The position numbers were made by a program, and so were the translations under genes. From NCBI GenBank assembly GCA_963815775.1, contig CAWFIB010000010.1:1-64000 (forward strand): 64,000 nt of DNA, given 5' to 3'. Under the pieces are notes generated by a model. The model ran no database searches. It was not told where the DNA came from and saw only the letters and a list, made by a program, of their open reading frames with translations. This document shows, one piece after another, positions 44,792 through 53,389 of this stretch (positions are counted from its first letter, which is position 1; each line of letters begins with the position of its first letter). This stretch comes from CAVVDY01 sp963815775. Its GTDB lineage: Bacteria; Acidobacteriota; Terriglobia; Terriglobales; Acidobacteriaceae.

Positions 44792-45397
44792 TTACAGCAT
44801 CAGCTTGCGGCGCAGTACGCCGGCCAAACCCAGCACACCCGAGCCCAGCAGAACCAAGCTGCCCGGTTCCGGAACAGCGGTCTCGGACAGACGAAGCGCG
44901 ATCTGCGCGCCGCCGAAGCCCGAGAACGTCGGAAGGCCATAGCCGGTGTAGTTGGAGTTGCCGCTTTCCAGCGCCGTCAGCCCGTTGCTGCTGTAGGGGA
45001 TCGGCGGGAAGATGTAGCCAATGTCGGTATTGGCGTCAGAAATTACGCCAAAGTAGTAGGTCTTCCCGGCTTCCACGGTGTAGTTGACGGGAGACGACAC
45101 CCACGTCGGGTTCTGAATCGGAGCGATGTTGTTCACCGTGTTCAGGAACTGCAGGTCGTCGTTGGCCTCGTTATAGATGAAAAACTTCAGATCACCACCA
45201 TTCGGCATGTCGAGATAAAACTCCATGTCAGTGATGGTCTGCGTAGTCTGAACGCTAACCCCCTGGCCGACACCGCTGCCGGGACCGCGGCTGGTGAAGG
45301 CGTTAGCTGGGGAAAGGTCGAAGACAATTTGGTCGGCGAAGGCGCTGGTGGCGAAGCAAAGAATCGCCAACATGGCGAGCAGGGCAGCTTTGCGCAT
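44792..45397 (-). CDS. PEP-CTERM sorting domain protein
   Basis: A 201-residue exported protein with a signal peptide (AALLAMLAILCFATSAFA), a beta-sandwich-like middle (TITDMEFYLDMPNGGDLKFFIY, VEAGKTYYFGVIS) and a C-terminal PEP-CTERM signal: VPEPGSLVLLGSGVLGLAGVL followed by RRK. Such proteins are processed by an exosortase and associated with the envelope or exopolysaccharide; no exosortase gene is in the window. The ATG has an AGGAGGAG ribosome-binding site. Confidence 0.92.
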   Translation of the reverse strand: MRKAALLAMLAILCFATSAFADQIVFDLSPANAFTSRGPGSGVGQGVSVQTTQTITDMEFYLDMPNGGDLKFFIYNEANDDLQFLNTVNNIAPIQNPTWVSSPVNYTVEAGKTYYFGVISDANTDIGYIFPPIPYSSNGLTALESGNSNYTGYGLPTFSGFGGAQIALRLSETAVPEPGSLVLLGSGVLGLAGVLRRKLML

Positions 45398-45836
45398 AAT
45401 CTCCTCCTACGTACGTATCGGTTCCGTGTCTGATCGCTGCGGCATACTACATTAAATAGTGTTGAGGGGCCGCAGACTTAGTCGGCGGAAAATCCGCACA
45501 GCCGACTTCGAGGTCAAATCATACTGCCCGGTCTGTTCCTGTGCAAGCAAAAAATACAGAAAAAATAGCCTCGGCGGGAAGAATTCACAGTGCCTACCCC
45601 CTAAAAGTGCCATAGTATAGCTAAGTTGTTTTTATTTATACATTTACCAGAAGTGTCGAGAGAAAGCGGGCAATTACAGAATTTCTCTCTGTTAGCACCT
45701 TAGTGGTATCTAATATGCTCGTTAGTGACGATGTCTGCTCCTCCAGGGCGGTGCCAAAGTGCCAGATTGCGTTGCGTTTGCGCATCGCTTGACGCACCAT
45801 TATCCTTACCGAATCCTTACCGAAAACAGTTCATTA
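45398..45836. other. Divergent intergenic region
   Basis: About 440 bases between the PEP-CTERM gene (minus) and the HTH-TOBE gene (plus), AT-richer than its surroundings. It contains an imperfect dyad GTCGGC...GCCGAC at 45480-45505 upstream of the PEP-CTERM gene. No credible ORF. The promoters of both flanking genes should be here, but I cannot place the boxes with confidence. Confidence 0.4.
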
Positions 45837-46247
45837 ATGCCGAAACTATACACTCCGCGCGAAGCAGCACAAGTACTAGGCATCAGCTATTCCTCACTCA
45901 AGCAGTGGATCTATCGCGGCAAGCTCAAGACCGTGCAAACTCCAGGCGGACATCACCGCGTCCCCGAGTCGGAGGTCGATCGCTTTCTGCCGCGGCTTAC
46001 GGTCTCGGGCTCCGCGGAAAAGCGGCGCCGGACCTTTCGCCGCATCAGCGGGCGAAATCAATTGGTGGGCCGAATCACCGACATCAAGATCAACGGCCTG
46101 CTGGCGCAAGTGACGTTGTCGATCGGAGAGCAGCACATCACCTCCATCATCACCGCCGATGCGGTGCGCGAACTACGCCTGAAGAAGGGCCAGATCGCCG
46201 CCGCGCTCATCAAGTCCACCGAAGTGATGATCATCCTTCCCGACTGA
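45837..46247 (+). CDS. Helix-turn-helix (excisionase/MerR-type) regulator with TOBE/Mop domain
   Basis: A 136-residue protein. Residues 1-50 form an excisionase/MerR-like winged helix (LYTPREAAQVLGISYSSLKQWIYRGKL, TPGGHHRVPESEVDRFL). After a basic linker (EKRRRTFRRISGRNQL) comes a TOBE/Mop domain (VGRITDIKINGLLAQVTLSIGEQHITSIITADAVREL ... VMIILPD) of the kind that binds molybdate. It is probably a molybdate- or oxyanion-responsive transcription factor. It lies 81 bases upstream of a TonB-dependent receptor in the same direction, so it may control or be co-transcribed with it. Confidence 0.85.
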   Translation: MPKLYTPREAAQVLGISYSSLKQWIYRGKLKTVQTPGGHHRVPESEVDRFLPRLTVSGSAEKRRRTFRRISGRNQLVGRITDIKINGLLAQVTLSIGEQHITSIITADAVRELRLKKGQIAAALIKSTEVMIILPD

Positions 46248-46328
46248 ATCGACCGATTCGTTTGACAGTAACGGTTTGCTTCGATTTAATCGACTAACCG
46301 CGCTTTGTTTCACTGTGGGGATTGGTCG

Positions 46329-49300
46329 ATGCACTCTCTGCGCTTCGGTCCGCCTATCTGTGTGTTGTGCTTCTGCTGTCTGCTGCCGCTGCGGGGTCGG
46401 GCACAGGTCTCGGCCAATCTCACCGGGCGCGTCACGGATCCGACCGGGGCTGTGATCTCCGGTGCGACCGTGATTGCGAAGAACCAGGACACCGGATTGA
46501 CTCGCACGACGCTGACCGATTCCGCCGGCCGCTACGAGTTGACGGTGCTCCCGGTCGGGCGATACGACTTAAGCGCAGCGAAGGCCGGCTTCTCCGAGCG
46601 CGTGCGTTCCGGCATCTCGCTGGTGATCGGCCAGGATGCCACCGTGGACTTGAGCCTGGCCGTCGGCAATGTTAACCAGCAGCTCAAGGTGACAGGCAAT
46701 GCCGCGCTGGTCAATGCAACCACGCAGGACATCTCCGGCCTGATCGGCTACCAGGAGATCAAAGAGTTGCCGCTGAATGGCCGCAGCTTCGACCTGCTGC
46801 TCACGCTCAATCCCGGCATCGTCAACTTCACTTCGGAAAAAACGGGCGGCGTCGGCGTCTCCAATTCGACCACCGGCAACAACTTCTCGGTCTCCGGCAA
46901 TCGTCCGCAGCAAAATCTGTTCCTGCTGAATGGCGTCGAGTTCACCGGCGCGGCGGAGAACAACATGCAGCCCGGCGGACCCAGCCAGAATCTCCTCGGG
47001 GTCGGGGCGGTCCGCGAGTTCAATGTTTTGCGCGACAACTACGGCGCGGAGTACGGCAAGCGTCCCGGCGCGCAGGTCACCATCGTCACCCAGTCGGGCA
47101 GCAACCAGTATCACGGCTCGGTGTATGAGTACCTGCGCAATAACGCGCTCGATGCTCCCAACTATTTTGATGAGGGCTCGGTCCCGCCTTTTCAGCGTAA
47201 CCAGTTCGGAGCGGCTTCCGGCGGCCCGATTGTCAAAAACAAGAGCTTCTTCTTTCTGAACTTCGAAGGCTTCATCCAGAACCTGCATCAGACGTCAGTC
47301 GCATTCGTGCCCGATATGGCCTCGCGTGCCGCGGCCGCACCCAGTGTTCAACCGTTGCTGAACTTATGGCCGACCCCGTCACCCAGCGATCCCGACTTCA
47401 ACGGAATCGCCGCCGTCTCCAGCAGCCCGTTGCAGACCATTCGCGAGTACTTCGGCAACGCCCGCTTCGATCAGGTGTTCTCGCCGAAGGACAACTTCTC
47501 GGCCATCTACACCATCGACGACGGCAACGACGTCACCGCTACGACGCTCAACCCCTACAGCACCGACATCCTGACGTTGCGCGAGCAGGTGGCGACGCTG
47601 GAGGAGACGCACGTCTTTTCGCCGGCGCTGCTGAACACGGCGCGCCTCGGATATTCGCGCGCTGGCTATTTCTTTACCGGCGAGCCGACGCCGGGCACAC
47701 CGGCCGCCAGCGTTCCTGGTTTTCTGGTGGGACATCCGGTCGGAGCGGTTGTGGTCGGCGGAAGTGCGGCTTCGAATCCGCAGGCACAGTTGGGACTGGC
47801 GGGCAGCAACAATGGCAGCAACCTTCACATCGCGCGCAACCTTTATACCTGCCAGGACCAGGTGTCATGGACCAAAGGGCGCCAGCAGTTCGAGTTCGGC
47901 GTCTGGCTCCAGCAATTCCAGTCGAACGAAAACATCGCGCTCAGCCAATACGGGCAGGCCACCTTCGCCAGTTTGCAGACCTTTCTGCAGGGCACCCTCG
48001 GGTCCTTCCTCTACGATCCGGCGCCGACGGAGTTGAACTGGCGCTCACTCTTCTCTGCCCTGTACGTGCAGGACACGATTCGCGCAACTTCGAAACTCAC
48101 CCTGACGCTGGGCTTGCGCGCCGAATCCTCAACCGGATGGAACGAGGCGCACGGACGCGCCGCGAATTATGGCTTCACCGACGGCGTGATCTCCAGCCGG
48201 CCGCGCATCGCGAGCAGCGCCTTCACCACGAACAACGCGAAGTTCCTTCCTGAGCCGCGCATCGGAGTCGCGTACGCGGTGCATCCGGAAACCGTGATCC
48301 ACACCGGGTTCGGCATCTATCACGAGTTGCAGGACGCACTCGGCTACCGCATGGACCAGAGTGCTCCCTTCAACCCGGCCTACAGCATTGCTTCTTTACC
48401 AGTTTCGCAACTACCGATCGATCCAAAGGCTCCGCCGCCAGAGAAGGCGCTCCTGGTTCCCGGCGGCGTGCAGCCCGATCTGAAGATGCCGACGTTGATC
48501 TCGTGGACCGTGGGGATCGAACACCAGGTCACGCCGAATACCACGTTCACGCTGCGCTATGTGGGGTCGCACGGTTATCACGAACTTGTCGGCATTGACG
48601 CCAACACGCCGGTTCCGGCCATCTGCCCGGCGTCGCCGTGCCCGGCAACCTACCCCAGCAATTTTCCGGCAGGCCTGGCGGGGACGCCGGTGCCGGCCGG
48701 GTCGTTCTACATCCCGGCAGGGACGCCCAAGGCCAACCCCACGCTGGCCAATACCTGGACATGGTTCGGATGGGGCGACAGCCTGTATAACGCGCTGGAG
48801 GCCGACTTCAATCGCCGCTTCGCCAACGGCATTGCGCTGCGGGGCGTCTACACCTGGTCAAAGGCTCTCGATGACGGCGATTCGGTAAACGGCACCACCG
48901 CCGGCAACGCGCCTGGGCTGGTGTCCAACCCCTATGACATCAAGGCTGACTGGGGCCCGGCAACCTACGATGTTAGAAATATCGGCGTGGTCAGCGTGGT
49001 GTACGATCTGCCCTTTGGCGCGGGCAAACGTTACGGCGGCGGCCTTCGCGGCTTGGGCGGAGCGATTGCCGGCGGCTGGAGCATCAACAGTATCCTCACG
49101 CTGCAGAGCGGATTTCCCTTCACCGCCCAGCTCAGCTACAACCCGTCGAACAACGGTGACACGCGCAATCCGGTGCGGCCGTTCAACAATCCCAACTTCA
49201 CCGGCAACCCGATCCTGGGCCCGCCACAGCAGTGGTTCAATCCCAACGTGTTTCTCCAGCCGCCACCGAACAGCGGCTTCTTCGGCAACGCCACGCGCGA

Positions 49301-49541
49301 CAACCTGGTTGGGCCTGGTCTGACAACGTGGGACTTCTCAACCATCAAAGACAGCCATCTGCGCGAGGCCCTGACGCTGCAGTTCCGCGCCGAGATATTC
49401 AACCTGACCAACCGCGCGAACTTCAACACGCCCGCGCTAATCACCTTTACGCCGAACGGCGTGTCGGGAACGGCGGGAGCCATCACCAGCACTTCGACCA
49501 CCGCGCGCCAGGTGCAGTTTGCCCTGAAGCTGCTGTGGTAG
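46329..49541 (+). CDS. TonB-dependent receptor, Oar-like, with carboxypeptidase-regulatory N-domain
   Basis: A 1070-residue outer-membrane receptor. A signal peptide (ICVLCFCCLLPLRGRAQ) is followed by a carboxypeptidase-regulatory-like domain (ANLTGRVTDPTGAVISGATV, SAGRYELTVLPVGRYDL), a plug domain (IKELPLNGRSFDLLLTLNPG, VREFNVLRDNYGAEYGKRPG) and a long beta-barrel ending FALKLLW, with an aromatic C-terminal residue as required for Bam insertion. This type is greatly expanded in Acidobacteriota and often imports glycans or peptides; the neighbouring HTH-TOBE regulator hints at a metal or oxyanion link, which is inference only. Confidence 0.93.
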   Translation: MHSLRFGPPICVLCFCCLLPLRGRAQVSANLTGRVTDPTGAVISGATVIAKNQDTGLTRTTLTDSAGRYELTVLPVGRYDLSAAKAGFSERVRSGISLVIGQDATVDLSLAVGNVNQQLKVTGNAALVNATTQDISGLIGYQEIKELPLNGRSFDLLLTLNPGIVNFTSEKTGGVGVSNSTTGNNFSVSGNRPQQNLFLLNGVEFTGAAENNMQPGGPSQNLLGVGAVREFNVLRDNYGAEYGKRPGAQVTIVTQSGSNQYHGSVYEYLRNNALDAPNYFDEGSVPPFQRNQFGAASGGPIVKNKSFFFLNFEGFIQNLHQTSVAFVPDMASRAAAAPSVQPLLNLWPTPSPSDPDFNGIAAVSSSPLQTIREYFGNARFDQVFSPKDNFSAIYTIDDGNDVTATTLNPYSTDILTLREQVATLEETHVFSPALLNTARLGYSRAGYFFTGEPTPGTPAASVPGFLVGHPVGAVVVGGSAASNPQAQLGLAGSNNGSNLHIARNLYTCQDQVSWTKGRQQFEFGVWLQQFQSNENIALSQYGQATFASLQTFLQGTLGSFLYDPAPTELNWRSLFSALYVQDTIRATSKLTLTLGLRAESSTGWNEAHGRAANYGFTDGVISSRPRIASSAFTTNNAKFLPEPRIGVAYAVHPETVIHTGFGIYHELQDALGYRMDQSAPFNPAYSIASLPVSQLPIDPKAPPPEKALLVPGGVQPDLKMPTLISWTVGIEHQVTPNTTFTLRYVGSHGYHELVGIDANTPVPAICPASPCPATYPSNFPAGLAGTPVPAGSFYIPAGTPKANPTLANTWTWFGWGDSLYNALEADFNRRFANGIALRGVYTWSKALDDGDSVNGTTAGNAPGLVSNPYDIKADWGPATYDVRNIGVVSVVYDLPFGAGKRYGGGLRGLGGAIAGGWSINSILTLQSGFPFTAQLSYNPSNNGDTRNPVRPFNNPNFTGNPILGPPQQWFNPNVFLQPPPNSGFFGNATRDNLVGPGLTTWDFSTIKDSHLREALTLQFRAEIFNLTNRANFNTPALITFTPNGVSGTAGAITSTSTTARQVQFALKLLW

Positions 49542-49606
49542 GGGGGGCTTTGTTTGCTGCATCACGCCCAGGCATGCGCTTCATCACTGCCAGCGAGCTA
49601 CTCGGT

Positions 49607-49665
49607 TGTCATCCTGAGCGAAGTGGCTCCGCCGAAGGCGGAGAACGCAGTCGAAGGACCCCTAT
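49607..49665 (+). repeat. Hairpin-containing repeat, left copy, bracketing the GIY-YIG gene
   Basis: It begins TGTCATCCTGAGCGA and ends GTCGAAGGACCCCTAT; the middle holds a perfect hairpin CTCCGCC-GAA-GGCGGAG (49627-49643). An inverted copy with the same two ends but a different hairpin lies at 50006-50060. The GAAGGA within its inner end stands 10 bases before the TTG start of the nuclease, so the repeat seems to provide the ribosome-binding site. Translated in other frames it gives the CHPERS-type spurious peptide known from many genomes. Confidence 0.85.
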
Positions 49666-49668
49666 CTC

Positions 49669-49992
49669 TTGCACGACGATCGCTATTACTACGTCTACAT
49701 TCTGGGCAGCCTGTCAGGCACGTCGTATGTTGGGATGACCGGCAACCTTCGAAACCGCGTCTGGCAGCACAAGCACCACACGTTCGGAGAATTCACGGCA
49801 GACTACGGAGTGGATCGCTTGCTCTACTATGAGCGCTATGTGAACGTCTCGCGAGCTATTGGGTGGGAGAAACAACTTAAGGGTTGGCGCCGGGAAAAGA
49901 AAATCGGTTTAATCGAAAAAGAGAATTCCGCATGGAAAGACCTTGCCTGTGACTGGTTCCTTACCACAGAATGCCCACTGGCTCAACCGTGA
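49669..49992 (+). CDS. GIY-YIG endonuclease, stand-alone domain
   Basis: A 107-residue single-domain GIY-YIG nuclease. The signature reads YYVYILGSLSGTSYVGMTGNL (the GIY/YIG positions are YVYIL and YVGMT), followed by RNRVWQHK with the catalytic Arg region, the metal-binding Glu in YYERYVNVSRAIGWEKQLKGW, and KDLACDW. It starts at a TTG 3 bases after the left repeat and stops 13 bases before the right repeat. No regulatory or DNA-binding domain is attached. The gene and its repeats make a 454-bp unit that looks like a compact mobile or selfish element. Confidence 0.9.
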   Translation: MHDDRYYYVYILGSLSGTSYVGMTGNLRNRVWQHKHHTFGEFTADYGVDRLLYYERYVNVSRAIGWEKQLKGWRREKKIGLIEKENSAWKDLACDWFLTTECPLAQP

Positions 49993-50005
49993 GTGTTGCC
50001 CGACA

Positions 50006-50060
50006 ATAGGGGTCCTTCGACTCCTCGTCCGCCGCGGCGGATTCGTCGCTCAGGATGACA
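50006..50060 (-). repeat. Hairpin-containing repeat, right copy, bracketing the GIY-YIG gene
   Basis: On the minus strand it begins TGTCATCCTGAGCGA and ends GTCGAAGGACCCCTAT, matching the left copy; its inner hairpin is TCCGCC-GC-GGCGGA. The stems of the two copies differ in sequence yet both pair perfectly, suggesting selection for structure. Conserved ends with a variable stem imply that the ends are the recognised part. Confidence 0.85.
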
Positions 50061-50493
50061 GACAAAAGGGGATTGGGAAGAAAGAACCGGCGCGGCTGAA
50101 GCCGGCGCCCCTTCAAATCCAACAGGCTTACAAAATCCGACTCCCTTAGAACCTGCCACCGCCGCCGGAATATCGTCTGCCGATATGCGTCACCGAAGCG
50201 CGTGATAGGTTGCGCAGACATGAGGTGCAGACGAAGACCACCTTGTTTTCTGCGGTAGCCATGTGTCTGTGCGGTAGACTTATGCGCGAGGCAGACTACG
50301 ATCTCACCTGTAAGTGCGTCCCTGTGCTCCTTCGCGGGTGTAAGTCCAAAGGAGAAGCAGGAAGTGCCTACCCTGGCGGAACAGCGGCTTCCTTCCGGCC
50401 GTTGCCTGTGCAGTCTTCTTACCCCTGGTCGCGACCTCTACCCGTCAGCTCGCAAGCACCGCACTGATCACCACACATCTTCTGGAGGCTTCG
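50061..50493 (+). other. Intergenic region and leader upstream of amtB
   Basis: About 430 bases without a convincing ORF. A REP-like hairpin (GCGGC-TGAA-GCCGGC) lies at 50091-50108. From 50300 to 50470 the sequence is GC-rich with several short complementary stretches and may be a structured leader, but I cannot assign a riboswitch class. TGGAGG at 50481-50486 is the ribosome-binding site of amtB. Confidence 0.4.
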
Positions 50494-51801
50494 ATGCTTC
50501 ACTTTGATACCGGAAATACCGGTTTCATGCTTCTGTGTACCAGCCTGGTCATGCTGATGACGCCGGGCCTGGCATTTTTCTATGGCGGCCTGGTGGGCCG
50601 TAAGAACGTCCTGGCCATCATGATCCAAAGCTTCGTCTCGATGGGCTGGACCACCGTGATTTGGTACCTGTATGGATATTCGTTGTGCTTCAGCGGAGAC
50701 TGGCATGGCATCATCGGCAACCTGAACAATGCCTGCTTGCGCGGCATCACCCTGGATACCCCCTCGCCCAACGTCACGATTCCAGCCTTCGTCTTCGTTG
50801 CCTTTCAGATGATGTTCGCCATCATCACGCCGGCGTTGATCTCGGGAGCCTTCGCTAATCGTGTCACCTTCAAGGCCTACATGCTGTTTCTCACCGCGTG
50901 GCTGACGTTCGTCTACTTCCCGTTCGTCCACATGGTGTGGGGAGGCGGCTTCCTGCAGCAGTGGGGTGTAAAGGACTTTGCCGGCGGCATCGTGGTGCAC
51001 AACATTGCCGGCTTCGCGGCCCTGGCGTCGGTGCTCTATGTTGGCAAGCGGCGCGTGCTGGACCGCGGCCCGCACAGCATTCCGCTGGTGGCCCTGGGCG
51101 CAGGCCTGCTGTGGTTTGGCTGGTACGGCTTCAATGCCGGCAGTGAGATGTCGGCCAACTCGGTAACAGCAACCGCATTCCTCAATACCGATGTTGCCGC
51201 CTCGTTTGCCGCCATGGCCTGGCTGCTGATGGCGTGGATCAATGAGAGGAAGCCGAAGTTCCTCGGCCTGCTGACGGGCGCGGTGGCCGGGCTGGCGACG
51301 ATCACTCCCGCCGCCGGATATGTGTCGCCCTCGACCGCCGTCATCATCGGCATCATCGCCGGCGTGGTCTGCTACTACGCCGTGGAGATGAAGAACAAGC
51401 TGCATTGGGATGACGCGCTGGATGTCTGGGGCGTTCACGGCGTGGGCGGCGCGCTGGGCACGATTCTGCTTGGCGTCTTCGCTACCAAGGCCTTTAATCC
51501 CGAGGGCGCGAACGGCCTGCTGTACGGCGATCCGTTCTTCCTGGTGAAGCAGGTGGTGGCCGTGATCTTCTCTTCCGTCTGGGCATTCACATTCACCTAC
51601 GGCATGCTGCGGATCATCGACATGTTCACCACTGTCAAAGTGGATGACATGGCGCAGGAGATCGGCCTGGACGAGTCGATCCACGGCGAGCATGCCTACG
51701 AGACGCTGGAAGTGGAAGAGTTACTGCGCAGCAACGGCAAGGTCCAGACGGCTGAGATCAGGGTTGCTCTCAGCAAAACAGGAGAAGAGCCCAAACTTTG
51801 A
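50494..51801 (+). CDS. amtB: Ammonium transporter AmtB
   Basis: A 435-residue inner-membrane channel with the 11-TM Amt/MEP/Rh pattern. Landmarks: TPGLAFFYGGLVGRKNVL, FVHMVWGGGFLQQWGVKDFAGGIVVHNIAGFAAL (first pore His), WFGWYGFNAGSE and WDDALDVWGVHGVGGALGT (second pore His). The C-terminal cytosolic tail (VDDMAQEIGLDESIHGEHAYE) is the element to which GlnK docks in other species. No signal peptide is seen and no glnK gene follows, which is unusual for amtB but not rare in this phylum. Confidence 0.96.
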   Translation: MLHFDTGNTGFMLLCTSLVMLMTPGLAFFYGGLVGRKNVLAIMIQSFVSMGWTTVIWYLYGYSLCFSGDWHGIIGNLNNACLRGITLDTPSPNVTIPAFVFVAFQMMFAIITPALISGAFANRVTFKAYMLFLTAWLTFVYFPFVHMVWGGGFLQQWGVKDFAGGIVVHNIAGFAALASVLYVGKRRVLDRGPHSIPLVALGAGLLWFGWYGFNAGSEMSANSVTATAFLNTDVAASFAAMAWLLMAWINERKPKFLGLLTGAVAGLATITPAAGYVSPSTAVIIGIIAGVVCYYAVEMKNKLHWDDALDVWGVHGVGGALGTILLGVFATKAFNPEGANGLLYGDPFFLVKQVVAVIFSSVWAFTFTYGMLRIIDMFTTVKVDDMAQEIGLDESIHGEHAYETLEVEELLRSNGKVQTAEIRVALSKTGEEPKL

Positions 51802-52001
51802 CCCGCAGAAGTGAGCTGTACCGGGGCCAGCCTTCGGGCGACGGATCCTGGTTACGCCGGCAGGGGCGATGATCGCGTCGCCCCTGGCTGTGCCGTGAAG
51901 CTGTTTGTTCTGACGCTGACGATGCCGAAGATTGCCGTGGCGCACAATCTTCGACCCACTTCGGCGGTTGCCGGACGAAAGCAATACAAAGAAAGCTACG
52001 G

Positions 52002-52490
52002 CTAAGGCAGGATCACCAGTTCAGGCTTGCTGGTGTTGCCGCTCATGCCGTAGATGGCACCCGAGACGGACGCGCCGGCGTCGTACTTGTAGCATCCCGG
52101 AGTTTCTGCCTTGACGGTGACCGGCTTTTCCGACCCGCCCATAATGGGATTGTCCGGAGCGAAGGGAGAATCTCCGCCGAAGGCAACCGTGAAGCCGGTG
52201 TTCTTGCGCGTGCTCATCCACACCACAGTCGTACCTTTCTTCACGCAGAAGAACTGATTGGCTTTCGGATCGGTAACGCTCGGCTTGATGTAGGCCCCGC
52301 CGCCCTGCTTGCGGATGTCGACTTTGCACGGCTCGGAATCTGAGCCGCAAGTGTTCTGTGCGGTGCACAGGCTCTCCGGCTTCGGTTCGTTACATACGTA
52401 CTTGTCTCTCTTCTCTGCCTGAACGCCAAGGGCGCACAGCAGCAAGAAGCAGAAAGACATCACAGTCACAACATGGCGCTGCATCTTCAT
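52002..52490 (-). CDS. Exported Cys-rich, cupredoxin-like protein
   Basis: A 162-residue protein with a signal peptide (VMSFCFLLLCALGVQA). The N-terminal mature part has five Cys (CNEP, CTAQNTCG, CKVD), then a beta-sandwich-like domain: QFFCVKKGTTVVWMSTRKNTGFTV and TVKAETPGCYKYDAGA, reminiscent of cupredoxins, but the His ligands of a blue-copper site are missing. It is therefore unlikely to bind copper in the classical way. Function unknown; probably periplasmic and disulphide-bonded. Confidence 0.72.
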   Translation of the reverse strand: MKMQRHVVTVMSFCFLLLCALGVQAEKRDKYVCNEPKPESLCTAQNTCGSDSEPCKVDIRKQGGGAYIKPSVTDPKANQFFCVKKGTTVVWMSTRKNTGFTVAFGGDSPFAPDNPIMGGSEKPVTVKAETPGCYKYDAGASVSGAIYGMSGNTSKPELVILP

Positions 52491-52550
52491 AATGCACTCC
52501 TCACAGGAAATGAATTGGTCTAAGACTTCGGTAGGTCGTACTTCGAATCG

Positions 52551-53144
52551 CTATTCTTTCCCCTTGGTCCAGTCGATGATATTGGTCAGTTGCCAGGGAT
52601 TCTGATTCAGGTTCCACTCCAGGTTGCCCTCTTTGTTGACGATGAGCTGGGTTGCCGGGAACAAGGTACCGGAGCTTTGCTTCGCATCTTTGTTGTTGAT
52701 GTCGATCTCGCCGGCAGTCAAGTCGTAGGCCCGCGAGCGGGTGTTCCTGGCGACTTCGCCAAAGGCAATTTTGCGATTGGTGATGAACCGCACTTTGCGG
52801 CCATTCTCCGTGGGAAGCGACACGACATAAGACAGACCGAAGCCCGTGGTGCCGGGAAGCCGGATCTGCCCGACGGGCTTCATCTTCTCCAGCGCTTTGG
52901 CCAAGCCTTCACTCTGTCCTTTTTGGAAGGCCTCGACCAGCGCCTGCCGGTCTTCGGGCGTCGAGTACTGCGTAATGTTCAGCTTGATGTTGATGATCTT
53001 TCCCATCTGCGTACTGGTACCACGTGCCGTGGCGTCGATGGTTTCGATCTGTCCGGCAGCAAAGACGGGAAACGCCAATGTAATTGCAGCGATCGTGGCG
53101 AGCAGATAATTTGCCGCCCTCGCAAACCTGAATGGGTGGGACAT
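52551..53144 (-). CDS. Exported protein of unknown function
   Basis: A 197-residue protein with a signal peptide (YLLATIAAITLAFPVFA). The mature region has QIETIDATARGTSTQMG, INIKLNITQYSTPEDRQAL and RKVRFITNRKIAFGEVARN and ends WQLTNIIDWTKGKE. An AGGAGGTAAT ribosome-binding site lies directly before the ATG at 53144, so the longer open frame is not used. It shares direction with the cupredoxin-like gene 60 bases downstream, probably as one transcript. I recognise no family. Confidence 0.72.
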   Translation of the reverse strand: MSHPFRFARAANYLLATIAAITLAFPVFAAGQIETIDATARGTSTQMGKIINIKLNITQYSTPEDRQALVEAFQKGQSEGLAKALEKMKPVGQIRLPGTTGFGLSYVVSLPTENGRKVRFITNRKIAFGEVARNTRSRAYDLTAGEIDINNKDAKQSSGTLFPATQLIVNKEGNLEWNLNQNPWQLTNIIDWTKGKE

Positions 53145-53274
53145 ATTACCTCCTGAGTTGGCAGTTATATACGAGCCGCATGAAATAGCAAATGCTTTCT
53201 TACGGGAGAGCGCCAGCCCGGGCCTTTCACGTTTCGGCGGCGGCCTCCCGATTCCTGCGCTCAACCGCCCTGTC

Positions 53275-53290
53275 TGTGACGGAAATCACA
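53275..53290. promoter_or_regulatory. Crp/Fnr-family operator upstream of cydAB
   Basis: TGTGACGGAAATCACA exactly fits TGTGA-N6-TCACA, as does the site before the hem operon. It is centred 107.5 bases before cydA. A possible -10, GACAAT at 53312-53317, would put transcription near 53324 and the operator at about -41.5, the class II activator position. The promoter assignment is tentative; the palindrome itself is clear. Confidence 0.55.
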
Positions 53291-53389
53291 GCCGGGCGTG
53301 CACCCGCCGATGACAATGGAACCCGAGCGTTCTGAGTGAGCTGGACACCTCCGGCTCGTGCGTACGTGTTTCCCGATTGAGGTCAATTC

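Noticed and set aside
49607..50060. Insertion sequence around the GIY-YIG gene
   Set aside because: No transposase is encoded and no target-site duplication could be recognised next to the repeats, so a conventional IS is not supported even though the bracketed structure is real.
50300..50470. Known riboswitch (c-di-GMP, glutamine or cobalamin) upstream of amtB
   Set aside because: I looked for the core sequence motifs of these classes and did not find a match.
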